From Alopecurus myosuroides (taxonomy: Eukaryota > Streptophyta > Magnoliopsida > Poales > Poaceae), in the NCBI GenBank assembly GCA_028641055.1, contig CM054063.1, positions 44,419,813 through 44,483,812 on the forward strand: a stretch of 64,000 bases of DNA, given 5' to 3'. Made by a program: the position numbers and the translations under genes. This document shows, one piece after another, positions 1 through 10,097 of this stretch (positions within the stretch are counted from its first letter, which is position 1; the number at the start of each line of letters is the position of its first letter). The notes beneath the pieces were generated by a model that made no database searches, was not told the origin of the DNA, and saw nothing but the letters and a program-made list of their open reading frames with translations.

Positions 1-2211
1 TGAAATTGCGCAAAGTTGGCTGGGTACCAGGGAACATCCAAAGAAGATGTGTTGGGCATTTTCTGGCATGGCGCATAGATGGCAGTTGAGGGACCGGAAC
101 GAGAAGCTAGCTGCAGTCCGGTTGGCAATTTGTCAATGATGAGCTGCCAGGCAAACACTTTTATTTTAAGGGGCAGTCTTGCCTTCTAGATGTCGTCTGC
201 GTGCGCCACTGTCGCCCCTTGAGATAGCGCCGCATACATAGACTTTACCGAATAGACGCCAGAGGGCTCCAGGGACCAAGAGATGGAGTCATGGATCTCA
301 TAGAGCGTCGTGGAGTTAACGATGTTGTCAAGTTCCCTCCATTGGGCCAAGCCTGGAGGGTCAAGAGATCTACGTAGCCGACAGCCGTGACTAATGATCT
401 GCGCCACCGATGCCTCTTGGTCGTCGCAGATGCTAAATAGAAGGGGGAACCTGAGACAAAGTGGGCCCTCCCCAACCCACCCGTCCTTCCAGAATGAGGT
501 GCGCAAACCATTATGCACCTCGTGCTTGGCCCTGGACTTGAAGAGGTATTTAATTTTGTGCAAACTTTTCCAGAATTGGGACCCCCCTCTGGGGGAGCAG
601 GCGAAGATGTCCCCCTCCCTGGTATACTTGTTTCGGATGATCCCAGCCCAAATGGAATCATCCATTTCGTATAGCTTCCAGATCCATTTGATCATAAGCG
701 CCTCGTTCATCTTCCGGGAGTTGGTGAGCCCGAGGACACCGAATTCCTTAGGGCGACACACCGAAGGCCAATTCACCATGTGGTATTTGCGATCCGGGCT
801 AACCCCTTCTGAGAAAAACCTAGTGCGAAGAGAGTCCATTTGTTTATGAGTGCCGAGATGGAGAAGGAAGAGTCCCATCGCATACGTGGGGAGATTGTCG
901 AGGCATGCATTCGAGAGAATAAGCCGTCCGCCCGAGGACAGAAATCGGCCCATCCAAGTTTCAATCTTCCTCGCCAGCTTTTGGACAAGGAACTCCCACT
1001 GCTCCTTACTGAGTTTGGAGTCGGCAATTGGTAACCCCAGGTAGGTCATTGGGAACCTTCCCAGATTGCAGTTGAGGTGCCTGGCCACCCTGGCCTGGAC
1101 CTCCTGGGGTTGGTTAAGCACGATGACTTCACTTTTGTGATAGTTAATCTTTAGTCCTAACATGTTCTCGAAACACATCAGAAGAAACTTGAGGTTTGCG
1201 ATCTCTAGGTCGCCGCTCTGGATGAGGATAATCGTGTCATCAGCATATTTAAGGTGGGTAATGCCCCTGGCACCAAGTGAGGGACCACCCCCCGGATATG
1301 GCCTGCTTCGTTAGCCTTGGAGAGAAGCACCGAGAGACCTTCCGCTACGAAGTTAAAGAGCAAAGGTGAAAGTGGGTCACCCTGCCGCACCCCCTTTTGT
1401 TTCTAAAGAAGGGCCCCATCTCGCCGTTAATGGAAATGGCCGTCTGACCCCCTGAAATGAGTTGGGAGATACGATGGATATACCCCGCGTCGAAACCTTT
1501 ACAATGCAAAACTTCTAACAGGAACTCCCAGTTCACTCTGTCGTACGCTTTCTCGAAGTCGAGCTTAAGAAGAATGCCCCCGAGATTCTTGGTCTTGATC
1601 TCATGGACGATGTCATGAAGGGCCAACGCTCCATCCAGGATGAAGTGTCCCTTGATGAACGCCGTTTGGTTGTGGCTGATGGTTTTATGGGCAACTGGGT
1701 CAAGTCGGGAGGCGAACGCTTTGGCGATACTTTTGAAGATCACGTTAATTAACGCGATGGGCCTAAACTGAGAGATACGCTCCGTCCAAGGGAGCTTAGG
1801 TATGAGAGAAAGGACGCCAAAGTTGAGTCGAGAGATGTCAACCCGCCCGAGGATGAAGGTATTTAGGATGTGTAGCACCCCGTGCTTTACCAGCGGCCAA
1901 CACTTTTTGAAGAAAGGGACCAGAAACCCATCCGGTCCGGGGGCTGTATCTGATTTCATCTCCTTAATGATTTCTTAAAGCTCCTCCTCCGAGAAGGTTC
2001 TGCAAAGGTTCTCGTTATCAATAGGAGAAACTTGGTTGGCCCCTGCCCACACGTTGGGGGCCAATCCACACAGACGGGAAGCCGAGGTACCTAACAGGTC
2101 CCTATAGAAAGCATAGATGTGCTCCTGCAGCGGGAGTTTCCCAGATATGGACACCCCCTCATCTGAAAGAAGTGAAGAGATGTTGCACTTTCTCCTCTGG
2201 CCGTTAGCCAC
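1..2211 (-). pseudogene. LINE ORF2, reverse transcriptase and zf-RVT part (broken)
   Basis: Read on the minus strand from 2211 down, this begins with GDANTAYFHAVANG, the conserved segment before the reverse transcriptase, then runs through APGPDGF, FRPIALINV and LDFEKAYDRVNW (motif A with its catalytic Asp). QGDPLSPLLF and the catalytic YADDT (about 1234-1248) follow in different frames. The C-terminal part (1178 to 1) contains WKDGWVG and a zf-RVT-like region ending KARLPLKIKVFAWQL. A stop at about 2238 and frameshifts near 1385 and 1260, plus a stop near 186, inactivate it. In life the protein would reverse-transcribe LINE RNA at a nicked target. The 3' end and poly(A) lie beyond base 1. 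Confidence 0.85.
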
Positions 2212-2241
2212 TGCGTGGAAATACGCTGTGTTTGCGTCACC

Positions 2242-3241
2242 CTATAGTGTCCACTGGACCCTGCCACGTTGGCGCCAATATTCTTCTTCTACCCTGTACA
2301 GCTGCACGAGTTGTTCCTCTAAGTGATAACGGTAGGCCCACTCCTCATCATCCAGACCGTAGGGGTCGGCTTTCAGGTCAATGGACTTGATGTCATCCAT
2401 GAGGGTCGCTTTCTTTACCCTAGCGTCTTTGTCCAAATTTCTACTCCAACCTCGGAGGATTTGACGCAGTCTTCCACTCATAAAGTGCCATCAGTAAATG
2501 ATGTCTGTACCTCGCACCTCCGAAGCAAGCCTCTCCCAAGAGGCCAGAAGGAGTGGTTGAAACACCGGCATTTCAAACCACCCGGTTTCAAAGAAGAAGC
2601 GGTTGCTACGGTTTGGAAGGCCCTCTCCCGAATCAAGAATGAGGGGGGGGGGGTATGGTCAGACCCGATGCTAGTCTCTGCCACCAGAGAGAGAAGGGGA
2701 AAGGAAAGGTCAATGGAGGGTGAGATGAACACCCTATCCAACACGCATCTCACAGGGTTCAGCCGTTTATTCGTCCAAGTGTACCTAGCGCCCGATCTTT
2801 GAACAGCCCGAGGACCCCAGTTCGCGATGTGAGAGTTGAAAAGGGCCAACCGTGGCTAGTTGATGTTGTCATTGTTGTTATCGGAGCTCTCTCGGATCAA
2901 GTTAAAGTGCCCCCCCATAATAACCGGGTCGGGGCAACGAGCAATCTTGGCAGAAATCTCGTTGAGGAAGCGAGAGGTGAAGGAGTGGTCCGCAGGTCCG
3001 TAGATATTGATGAATTAAAACTTTTTCTTGGTAGGTTTATGAAAGACCAGTAAACTGAGGAAGAACTGGCCACTGCCCATGGCACCCACGTCAAACATAG
3101 AATCCCGAGCACCGATGAGCATCCCCCTAGAATGCCCATTGGCTGGGAGCCAGTTCCAAAAGAACTGCTCCCCAAGGCTAAGGCTACACAGCTCCGCGTC
3201 AGAGAAAGATTGCTTAATGGTTTCTTGGAGAAGGATAACAT
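2242..3241 (-). pseudogene. LINE ORF2, endonuclease part (broken)
   Basis: This is the apurinic-like endonuclease of the LINE, minus strand. Immediately left of CACTA-1 it reads VILLQET, the N-terminal metal-binding motif of exo_endo_phos proteins. Further along come YTWTN, LDRVF and SDHTP, the C-terminal catalytic His region. A linker to the reverse transcriptase follows (2481-2242). The frame changes near 3015 and 2880 and again at about 2480, so at least three indels separate the pieces. The N-terminal 60 or so residues are found beyond CACTA-1 at 9913-10097. The domain normally nicks the genomic target to prime reverse transcription. Confidence 0.8.
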
Positions 3242-3470
3242 CACTAGTGGAAAGAGGGCCTTTTGTCCCGGGTCGTAAGGGCCAGTTGTCCCGGTTGTGC
3301 AACCGGGATGGGCTGGCCGGGACAAATGGCCCGTCCCATTGGTCCCGGTTGTGCCAGGACCCGGGATGGTAAGCACAGGCCACGTGGCGAACCTGGGCCA
3401 GGGAGTTCGTCCCGGTTCGTTCAAGGGACCGGGATGGATACTTTTTTGACAAAAAAAAATATAATCGTCC
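3242..3470. repeat. CACTA-1 left terminal and subterminal repeats
   Basis: Terminal CACTAGTGGAAA followed by repeated GTCCCGGTTGTGC / GCACAACCGGGAC-type units in both orientations, each able to pair with its neighbour. This layout is typical of transposase-binding subterminal repeats in CACTA elements. The corresponding block in CACTA-2 is at 47985-48188 and in CACTA-3 at 62030-62231. Confidence 0.85.
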
Positions 3471-3992
3471 AGGCCCCACGTTTTTTTGGGCTCCTGTCTC
3501 CCAATCACGAGCCGGCCTCCCCTTCCCCAACCGCGTCCAGGCCCACGTCTTTTATTAAGCCCACTGGTCACATTTTTTTGTCAAAAGGGCCCACTGGCCC
3601 GCGTCTTTTATTATGGTCAGTCAACGGTTCGAAGGGCCCACTGGCCAGCGTGGTCAGTCAATGGTTCGAAGGGGCCACTGGCCAGCGGCCCGTTGGCTGG
3701 CTCGCCTGGTCCCTTAAATTAAGACTACAGGACGGTCAAAGGGCCAGTCGCCTCGTATCCCCGCCCCGCCTCGGCTTCTGCCCGCGCCCCCACTTCCCCA
3801 CGCGCGCGTGCCACGGCTGCAACCGCCGCCACGCCTCGGCTCCTGCCCGCATTCATGGCCGCCTGCAACCGCCGCCACGTCCAGGCCGCCGGTTGGCATG
3901 CCAGCCCACCCCGGGTCCTTTTTAAAGGCCCCCCGCCGCCCGTACAACCCATTCACCCCGGCCGCGCCCAAGGCAGACCAACCGTAGCCACC

Positions 3993-5056
3993 ATGTCCCG
4001 CTGGTTCGGCAGCGGCTCCGGCAGCGGCTCCGGCAAGCGCCCAAGGAATGAAGGCGGCTCCTCGAGCGGCGCCGGCCGCGTCCCACCACCGCCGGCGGAG
4101 GCCTTCGGCTACGGCCCTGGAGGTGTCCGCCTCGGGGGGACGCCGCGCGTCCCCGCGCCACCTCCGGCTGCACGCCCGCCGCCCAGCGCCGCGCCCAAGG
4201 GCAAGCGGTTCCGCCGGTACGTCCGGGTGGACGAGGCCGAGTGGCACTGGAACAACTCCACGCCGGTGTTCTATGCCGACGTCCACCTCCCGGACGGCTG
4301 GCACCTGAACCCCCAACGGATCCCTGTGCCGCCGGCCCCGACCGGCCAGGCACTGCTGGAGGAGGTCGACCGCCGGCGCGAGCTCCTGCCGGCCCCGCGC
4401 CGCAGGGAGCGGATGTACGCGCGCGGCTCCCCCTATTGGGCCGCCTAGCTCGAGCAGGAGCACGAGCTGCGCCGGCGCTCCTTCATCCCCGCCCCCCACG
4501 AGGTGGACGTCGAGGACTACCCGCCGCCACCGCCCGGCCGCGAGAGGGAGCTGTGGTTCCTCGAGGACATCCCGGAGGACTTCTCCGGGGAGGAGGACCC
4601 CGTGCTCCGGGCCGCCATGGAGGATGCCTGCGAGGCCTCCCGCCTCTCACTCGTCGAGGACGAGATCAAGCGGTGGGAGCGGGTCGTGGCCGCCGCCCGC
4701 GCCGACGCTGCCGCCATGCCGCCGCCGCCGCCCCCCCTACCGAGCCTACCCCCTGGTGGCACGCCCTCTACGCCGAGTACGAGGCGTCCGAGGACCAGCC
4801 ACCGCCGCAGCCGCTCCCCCCCGGGCTGGAGTACGGCATGTCCTAGGCCTGGACCGGCGGCGTTTGGGCGCCGGGGTCGCCGGAGCAGGAGGAGGAGCTG
4901 CCCCCTCCGCCGCCGCCGCCGCAGGAGGTGCTGCCCCCGCCACCGCCGTACCCGCCTCCGATGCCCCCGATGCCTGCACCCCCGGCCCAGGCGCCGCCTG
5001 CCCACCTGTGGCAGCCGCCCCCCTACCAGTGCATCTCCGACGACGAGGAGGACTAG
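3993..5056 (+). pseudogene. CACTA cargo gene, proline-rich P-x-GW-x-L/PVPP protein (broken)
   Basis: Function unknown. The start ATG at 3993 lies in a good context (GCCACCATGT) and encodes MSRWF. The protein would be about 350 residues: a Ser/Gly-rich, basic N-terminus; a core with WHWNNSTPVF, LPDGWHLNPQRIPVPPAP and a Tyr/Trp-rich stretch; an acidic middle with LWFLEDI and WWHALYAEYEASEDQ; polyproline; and an acidic tail CISDDEED (stop 5054-5056). TAG stops at 4446 and 4844 both replace tryptophan, and a frameshift lies near 4745. Homologous, differently broken genes sit at the same place in CACTA-2 (46438-47433) and CACTA-3 (60470-61481), and a distant relative in CACTA-4 (30815-31360). It runs opposite to the transposase. 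I do not recognise it as a host gene family. Confidence 0.75.
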
Positions 5057-5079
5057 TAGATCGGCCGGTCGCCTGTGGC

Positions 5080-5250
5080 CGCGCCGCCGCCCCCTATTCT
5101 ATGTAAGCAAGGCCCCTAGCTACCCCCCAAGAAACGGCCGGCCGCCTGTGGCCGCGCCGCCCGCCCCTTTATGCAAGTACGGCCGGCCGCCTGTGGCCGC
5201 GCCGCCCCCTATCTATGTAAGCAAGGCCCCTGGCCTTTTTTAATATAAGT
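5080..5250 (+). repeat. Short tandem repeats after the cargo gene
   Basis: The phrase CGGCCGGCCGCCTGTGGCC recurs with spacing of about 50-60 bp, separated by TATGTAAGCAAGGCCCC. Related repeats follow the cargo gene in CACTA-2 (46260-46390) and CACTA-3 (60350-60420), so they probably belong to its 3' untranslated region. Confidence 0.6.
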
Positions 5251-5840
5251 TGTGTGCCCCCTAGTCCACCGTGTCCCTAGCCCATACCCGCCGGCGGTCC
5301 GCCGGCGGGATCTGACGACTCGTTCCCGCCTCCGGCAGGGCTTCGCCCAGCCATGTCCACTCGTACCTGTCCCTGGGGTGTTCGTTCGGCCTGGAGAGAG
5401 GGCCGCGTTTTTTATACACCTGGGCCTCTAGTCCCGGCCCTTGCCACCAACCGGGACTAGAGCCCCTTTGGTCCCGGTTGGTACCACGGCCCGGGACCAA
5501 AAACAAATTTCGAATTTCGGTGGCACCCCTGCGCGCCCAAAATTTTTTAGCGCCAAAATTTGAAAAGGGTTAAGTTTGCACATTAACAACTTCTATATAC
5601 TTTCAAATTTGACAAAAATTCCAACATGAAAAATGCTAGAATTTGCAAAACTAATTTAAATCCATTTTTCGTTTAACTAAATAATTATTCTAACTATTGA
5701 AACTATTAATTATTTTTTCATTTGTATATAATTTGAATATAAAAATGTTACAATTTTTGATTTCTCTCGTGATCTTCCTAATTCAAAGCGAGTTGCACCT
5801 TATTGACACGGTGAATTTGGGATCTTCGTCTACAACAGAA
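5251..5840. other. Non-coding interior of CACTA-1
   Basis: 5251-5520 holds a GC-rich part with CCGCCGGCGG and a hairpin-forming pair of GGTCCCGG units (5427-5500). From 5520 the sequence is AT-rich (AATTTTTTAGCGCCAAAATTTG onwards). The same block lies in CACTA-2 at 45760-46110 (inverted), CACTA-3 at 59830-60190 and CACTA-4 at 29500-29830. It seems to be a shared module; no gene seen. Confidence 0.6.
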
Positions 5841-7290
5841 ATCACTGTCTTCATGTGGATGACAAGCCTGTGCAAAGCTATCTCTCCTCCTCGAATACCG
5901 GAGAATAAGGACACCACATTAACACCATTGGGAAACATGTTCTTCAACACCGACAAGTGGCAACCCACAGTATCAATTTGGAATGAATTGCATTCCGTGT
6001 ACGCTATCATTACTGAGAGACTTCACCTCGGCAATCTCAATTAAAGTGCCAGTTTGTGTCTGATCCCACCAACCCCTCAAAATCCTCCTATTAACTTCAC
6101 CTATCTCAACTCAAATCACTGTCTTCATGTGGATGCAAAGCCTGTGCAGAGCTATATCTCCTCCTCCAATACCGGAGAATAAGGACACCACATTAACACC
6201 ATTGGGAAACATGTTCTTCAACACCGACAAGTGGCAACCCACAGTATCAATTTGGAATGAATTGCATTCCGTGTACGCTATCATTACTGAGAGACTTCAC
6301 GTCGGCAATCTCAATTAAAGTGCCAGTTTGTGTCTGATCCCACCAACCCCTCAAAATCCTCCTATTAACTTCACCTATCTCAACTCAAATCACTGTCTTC
6401 ATGTGGATGCCAAGCCTGTGCAGAGCTATCTCTCCTCCTCGAATACCGGAGAATAAGGACACCACATTAACACCATTGGGAAACATATTCTTCAACACCG
6501 ACAAGTGGCAACCCACAATATCAATTTGGAATGAATTGCATTCCGTGTACGCTATCAGTACTGAGAGACTTCACGTCGGCAATCTCAATTAAAGTGCCAG
6601 TTTGTGTCTGATCCCACCAACCCCTCAAAATCCTCCTATTAACTTCACCTATCTCAACTCAAATCACTGTCTTCATGTGGATGCCAAGCCTGTGCAAAGC
6701 TATCTCTCCTCCTCGAATACCGGAGAATAAGGACACCACATTAACACCATTGGGAAACATGTTCTTCAACACCGACAAGTGGCAACCCACAGTATCAATT
6801 TGGAATGAATTGCATTCCGTGTACGCTATCATTACTGAGAGACTTCACGTCGGCAATCTCAATTAAAGTGCCAGTTTGTGTCTGATCCCACCAACCCCTC
6901 AAAATCCTCCTATTAACTTCACCTATCTCAACTCAAATCACTGTCTTCATGTGGATGCAAAGCCTGTGCAGAGCTATCTCTCCTCCTCCAATACCGGAGA
7001 ATAAGGACACCACATTAACACCATTGGGAAACATGTTCTTCAACAACGACAAGTGGCAACTCACAGTATCAATTTGGAATGAATTGCATTCCGTGTACGC
7101 TATCATTACTGAGAGACTTCACGTCGGCAATCTCAATTAAAGTGCCAGTTTGTGTCTGATCCCACCAACCCCTCAAAATCCTCCTATTAACTTCACCTAT
7201 CTCAACTCAAATCACTGTCTTCATGTGGACGCCAAGCCTGTGCAAAGCTATCTCTCCTCCTCCAATTTGGAACCCACAGTATCAATTTGG
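5841..7290 (-). repeat. 274-bp tandem array derived from a DRM-type DNA methyltransferase exon
   Basis: Units start at 5841, 6115, 6389, 6663 and 6937, each 274 bp, with a shortened sixth from 7211. Units differ by only a few bases. On the minus strand each unit encodes FQIDTVGCHLSVLKNMFPNG, then VSLFSG, ALHRLGIHMKTV, VEIGEVNRRILRG, WWDQTQTGTLIEIADV. This is the S-adenosylmethionine-binding motif I and the following segment of plant DOMAINS REARRANGED METHYLTRANSFERASE (DRM2-like) enzymes, the de novo methyltransferases of RNA-directed DNA methylation. Because 274 is not a multiple of 3, the frame shifts every unit, so no long protein is possible. The 63-residue plus-strand ORFs repeated here are shadows. 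Confidence 0.8.
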
Positions 7291-7466
7291 AATGAATGGA
7301 TGTAGCCTCTTTCTTGAGCAGCTGCACAGAAGTGCTTAGAATCCACAAACTCCGGCTCTATGTCATACAAATTTCTGGAAATTTCCACCCATACACTTTT
7401 TGGAGCTAGGGCCTCATTTTCATTTGGAATAATAATGAAGTCAGACTGGTCATAGTTGTCAAGCAC
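7262..7466 (-). pseudogene. DRM-type DNA methyltransferase fragment next to the array
   Basis: The minus strand reads ALAPKSVW, LYDIEPEFVDSKHFCAAA and RGYIH, which is the DRM segment that lies N-terminal or C-terminal to motif I in the rearranged catalytic domain (xxNxALAPKxVW, PEFVDSK). It then jumps straight into SFQIDTVG, the start of the array unit, so exons or exon parts that normally lie between are missing. It is a captured gene piece, not a gene: there is no start codon context and no complete domain. It is in the same orientation as the CACTA-1 transposase. Confidence 0.75.
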
Positions 7467-7683
7467 TCAATGCTTGCCAGCTTTTGACCGATCAATACAA
7501 ATTATTGGTCAAACTTGCACCTACTCCATTCATAATCACATAATATGTATAAATATTATTTTGGTTAACAAAATCTCGTTCATACTACGTTATAAGAACT
7601 ATGATCATGTATTCCACGTTTATTATTACACATCAGCAACAACATCCCTATCTAGTCTTCTGAATTTTCTTCGTGTCCCTTGC
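7467..7683. other. AT-rich spacer between captured DRM piece and transposase
   Basis: Contains TTTGACCGATCAATACAAATTATTGGTCAAA, a near-palindrome, and AT-rich DNA also present in CACTA-2 (45180-45330 and, inverted, 44390-44460). No gene seen. Confidence 0.5.
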
Positions 7684-9363
7684 TTATGATCGCTTCGGCC
7701 GTAACCATGGAGCATCTTCATTATTTAACGGGATGGTGGGGTCAGCTTTCACTGTGAAGGGTGGAATTTCAACAAACTTATTATAATCTTCTGACATGTC
7801 TGTCGTATCCTCGATTCCCACGATGTTTCTTTTCCCTGAGAGAACTATGTGACGCTTCGGCTCATCGTATGATGAAATTGTTCCCTTATTTTTTCTTTTC
7901 TTCGGTCTGGAAGACATGTCCTTCACATAGAAGACCTGAGCCACATCATTGGCTAGAACGAATGGCTCGTCATTGTAACCAATACAGTTGAGATCCACTG
8001 TTGTCATTCCATAAAGCGGGTCTACCTTTACCCCTTCTCCATTCAGGTTGACCCATTTGCACTTGAACAAAGGGACCTTAAAAGAAGGTCCATAGTCAAG
8101 TTCCCATATCTCCTCTATGTAACCATAGTATGTGTCAGTTTTTCCATTCTCGTTTGTTGTATCAAAGCGGACACCACTGTTTTGGTTGGTGCTCTTCTTA
8201 TCTTGGGAGCTCGTGTAAAATGTATTTCCATTTATCTCGTACCCTTGAAAACTCCCAATAGTCGAAGATGGTGACCCTGCCAACATGTATAGCTGATCTT
8301 CAACAGTGGTGTCATTTATAAGACGTGTTTGCAACCAACTTCCGAAAGTCTCCATGTGTTCGCGTTTAATCCATGAGTCATCCTTCCCCGGGTTTGCAGA
8401 CCGTACAATATTCTTGTGTTCCTCGACATACGTAGCCATGAACATAGAATTTTGTAGAACTGTGTAGTGTGCTTTGGTCAAAGAATGCCCGTCCCTAGGT
8501 ATCATTGTTTTCTTTCCCAGCGTTCCTTTTCCCCTCAGTCTCCCCTCATGCCGCGATTCAGGAACACCAATTGTCTTAAGGTCAGGAATAAAGTCAACAC
8601 AGAACCCAATGACCTCCTCTGTTCCATAGCCCTTCGAGATGCTTCCTTCTGGCCTAGCACGGTTATGAACATATTTCTTCAAGACTCCCATGAACCTCTC
8701 AAAGGGGAACATATTGTGTAGAAAGACCGGACCGAGAATATGAATCTCTTCACATAGGTGAACAAGGGGATGAGTCATAATGTTGAAGAAGGATGGTGGG
8801 AACACCAACTCAAAACTAACAAGACACTGGACCACATCCCTCTGTAATCTTGTCAGAATTTCTGGATCGATTACCTTCTGAGATATTGCGTTCATGAATG
8901 CACATAGCTTCACAATGGGTACTCGAACATTTTCCGGTAGAAGCCCCCTCAATGCAATCGGAAGCAATTGCGTCATAATCACGTGGCAGTTCATTGCAGT
9001 ATCGTCGGGCTCTTCTGATGCCTGTTCTTGATCACCTCCTTCTTCTGCATTCTCTTCCATTGCAGTATCGTCGTATTCAGGGAACAAAGGATCTTCTTCT
9101 TCTTCTTCATCGTCTTCCATCACAACCCCTCTTTCTCCATGCTTGGTCCAGCAATTATAGCTGGGCATGAAACCTCTCCGAAGTAGATGGCCGTGAAGGA
9201 TTCTTTCGGAAGAATGTTCTCTGACGTTCCGACAATCAACACATGGGCAACACATGAAGCCATTATCTTTGTTCGCCTGAGCTACAGCAAGAAATGCATT
9301 CAGGCCTGCCATATACTCGGAGGTGCGTCGGTCACCGTACATCCATCGCTGCCGTGCATCCAT
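7684..9363 (-). CDS. CACTA transposase-related protein lacking the Tnp2 domain
   Basis: Open frame of 559 codons from ATG 9363 (MDARQRWMYG); the frame is open upstream to 9429, but an intron acceptor-like ATGATGCAG directly precedes this ATG. Domains: transposase-associated N-terminus with RRTSEYMAGL and MCCPCVDC (residues 5-80), a short acidic stretch, DUF4218 (HVIMTQLLPIALRGLLPENV to VDFIPDL, about 120-270), and DUF4216 (YYGYIEEIWELDYGPSFKVP to VAQVFYVKDMSSR, about 390-490). Compared with CACTA-2, roughly 540 residues carrying the whole catalytic Tnp2 domain are missing, and the join is in frame. It cannot be an active transposase but could be a DNA-binding competitor. The frame is otherwise undamaged. 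Confidence 0.85.
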   Translation of the reverse strand: MDARQRWMYGDRRTSEYMAGLNAFLAVAQANKDNGFMCCPCVDCRNVREHSSERILHGHLLRRGFMPSYNCWTKHGERGVVMEDDEEEEEDPLFPEYDDTAMEENAEEGGDQEQASEEPDDTAMNCHVIMTQLLPIALRGLLPENVRVPIVKLCAFMNAISQKVIDPEILTRLQRDVVQCLVSFELVFPPSFFNIMTHPLVHLCEEIHILGPVFLHNMFPFERFMGVLKKYVHNRARPEGSISKGYGTEEVIGFCVDFIPDLKTIGVPESRHEGRLRGKGTLGKKTMIPRDGHSLTKAHYTVLQNSMFMATYVEEHKNIVRSANPGKDDSWIKREHMETFGSWLQTRLINDTTVEDQLYMLAGSPSSTIGSFQGYEINGNTFYTSSQDKKSTNQNSGVRFDTTNENGKTDTYYGYIEEIWELDYGPSFKVPLFKCKWVNLNGEGVKVDPLYGMTTVDLNCIGYNDEPFVLANDVAQVFYVKDMSSRPKKRKNKGTISSYDEPKRHIVLSGKRNIVGIEDTTDMSEDYNKFVEIPPFTVKADPTIPLNNEDAPWLRPKRS

Positions 9364-9629
9364 CTGCATCATATAATTAAGTTTATCAAAATACATATTA
9401 ATACAGAGATGACCACAGTACATCGACAAATAATACTTTTTATGTATCAGTTACAGATGAAAAAGATAATTTGTTAACCTCGGTCGAAGATACCATTTTC
9501 AATGAGCTTGTGTGCGTCTCGGGAATTTCGTCGAACACCTCGTGTGCATAGTAAATAAAAACACACTAACACCACACTCTCTCACACCTCCAAGCAAAAA
9601 AAAAGATGGAAGGAGGGGGGGCTGGGGCA

Positions 9630-9909
9630 GTATATATAGGGGAAGGGGGCATTGGTCCCGGTTCGTGGACTGAACCGGGACAACAGGTCATGCGCGTGCC
9701 ACGTGGCCTGTGGCTAGGCATTGGTCCCGGTCCGTGGCACGAGCCGGGACCGATATGCCCCCCACGAACCGGGACCAATGCGCCCAGGCGATTCCTGTTG
9801 CCCCGGGCGCACGAACCGGGACCAATGCAGGGCATTTGTCCCGGATTTGGTTGCAACCGGGACAGCTGCCCCCCGGCCCCCTGGACGAGAGGGGTTGTTT
9901 CCACTAGTG
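9630..9909. repeat. CACTA-1 right terminal and subterminal repeats (5' end)
   Basis: Seven or so GGTCCCGGTTCGTGG / CCACGAACCGGGACC units in alternating orientation, ending in GTTTCCACTAGTG. This is the transposase-promoter side of the element. Near-identical blocks open CACTA-2 (40389-40680) and CACTA-3 (54466-54770) and close CACTA-4 (31730-31991). The short ORFs listed across such blocks are repeat artefacts. Confidence 0.85.
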
Positions 9910-10097
9910 CATCTATCCCGTGTGTCCGGATTAGGTCTTTGGTCATGGTTCAGCGACCCGGGACACCGAAACCACGAATGTTGAGAATTAGCCAACACAT
10001 TAGGAAACGACTCTCAGGACCCGTGCTCGGTGGGTGGGAGGGGGATTGGGCGATGTCCTAGAGGACTTGGCCTGGCGGGTGTAAGGAGTGCGGGGGG
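9910..10097 (-). pseudogene. LINE ORF2, N-terminal endonuclease piece
   Basis: On the minus strand this encodes an NIRGFGVPG-like start (visible as HSWFRCPGS and IRGFGVP-type codons with a stop near 9950) followed by DLIRTHGID, which joins across CACTA-1 to VILLQET at 3241. Bases 9910-9912 are the target-site duplication of CACTA-1. Its right limit is the Copia LTR at 10098. Confidence 0.7.

Larger units (their letters stand above)
3242..9909 (-). mobile_element. CACTA-1, complete CACTA (En/Spm) transposon inserted in the LINE
   Basis: The left end is CACTAGTGGAAA (3242) and the right end is its inverted form, TTTCCACTAGTG, ending at 9909. A 3-bp target duplication CAT flanks it (3239-3241, 9910-9912), the size expected for CACTA elements. 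Subterminal regions are full of short CCCGG-centred inverted repeats. The transposase gene runs on the minus strand from the right end. A proline-rich cargo gene runs on the plus strand from the left. A DRM methyltransferase fragment array lies between them. Length is 6668 bp. Termini and cargo match CACTA-2 and CACTA-3 (in the opposite orientation), but the transposase has lost its catalytic domain, so this copy is non-autonomous. Confidence 0.95.

Noticed and set aside
4048..5106. Several long overlapping ORFs in all frames of the GC-rich cargo gene (also 46400-47530 and 60366-61660)
   Set aside because: High GC removes stops in every frame. Only the frame beginning MSRWF is conserved among the elements.
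5841..7265. CRISPR-like array or a family of repeated 63-residue plus-strand proteins
   Set aside because: Units are directly adjacent 274-bp tandem copies without spacers, and their coding signal is on the minus strand as a DRM fragment. The plus-strand ORFs are shadows.
9606..10061. Short ORFs rich in Gly-Pro and Arg-Asp in CACTA subterminal regions (also 40366-40790, 54443-54864, 31702-32050)
   Set aside because: They come from translating the CCCGG inverted repeats and have no independent support.
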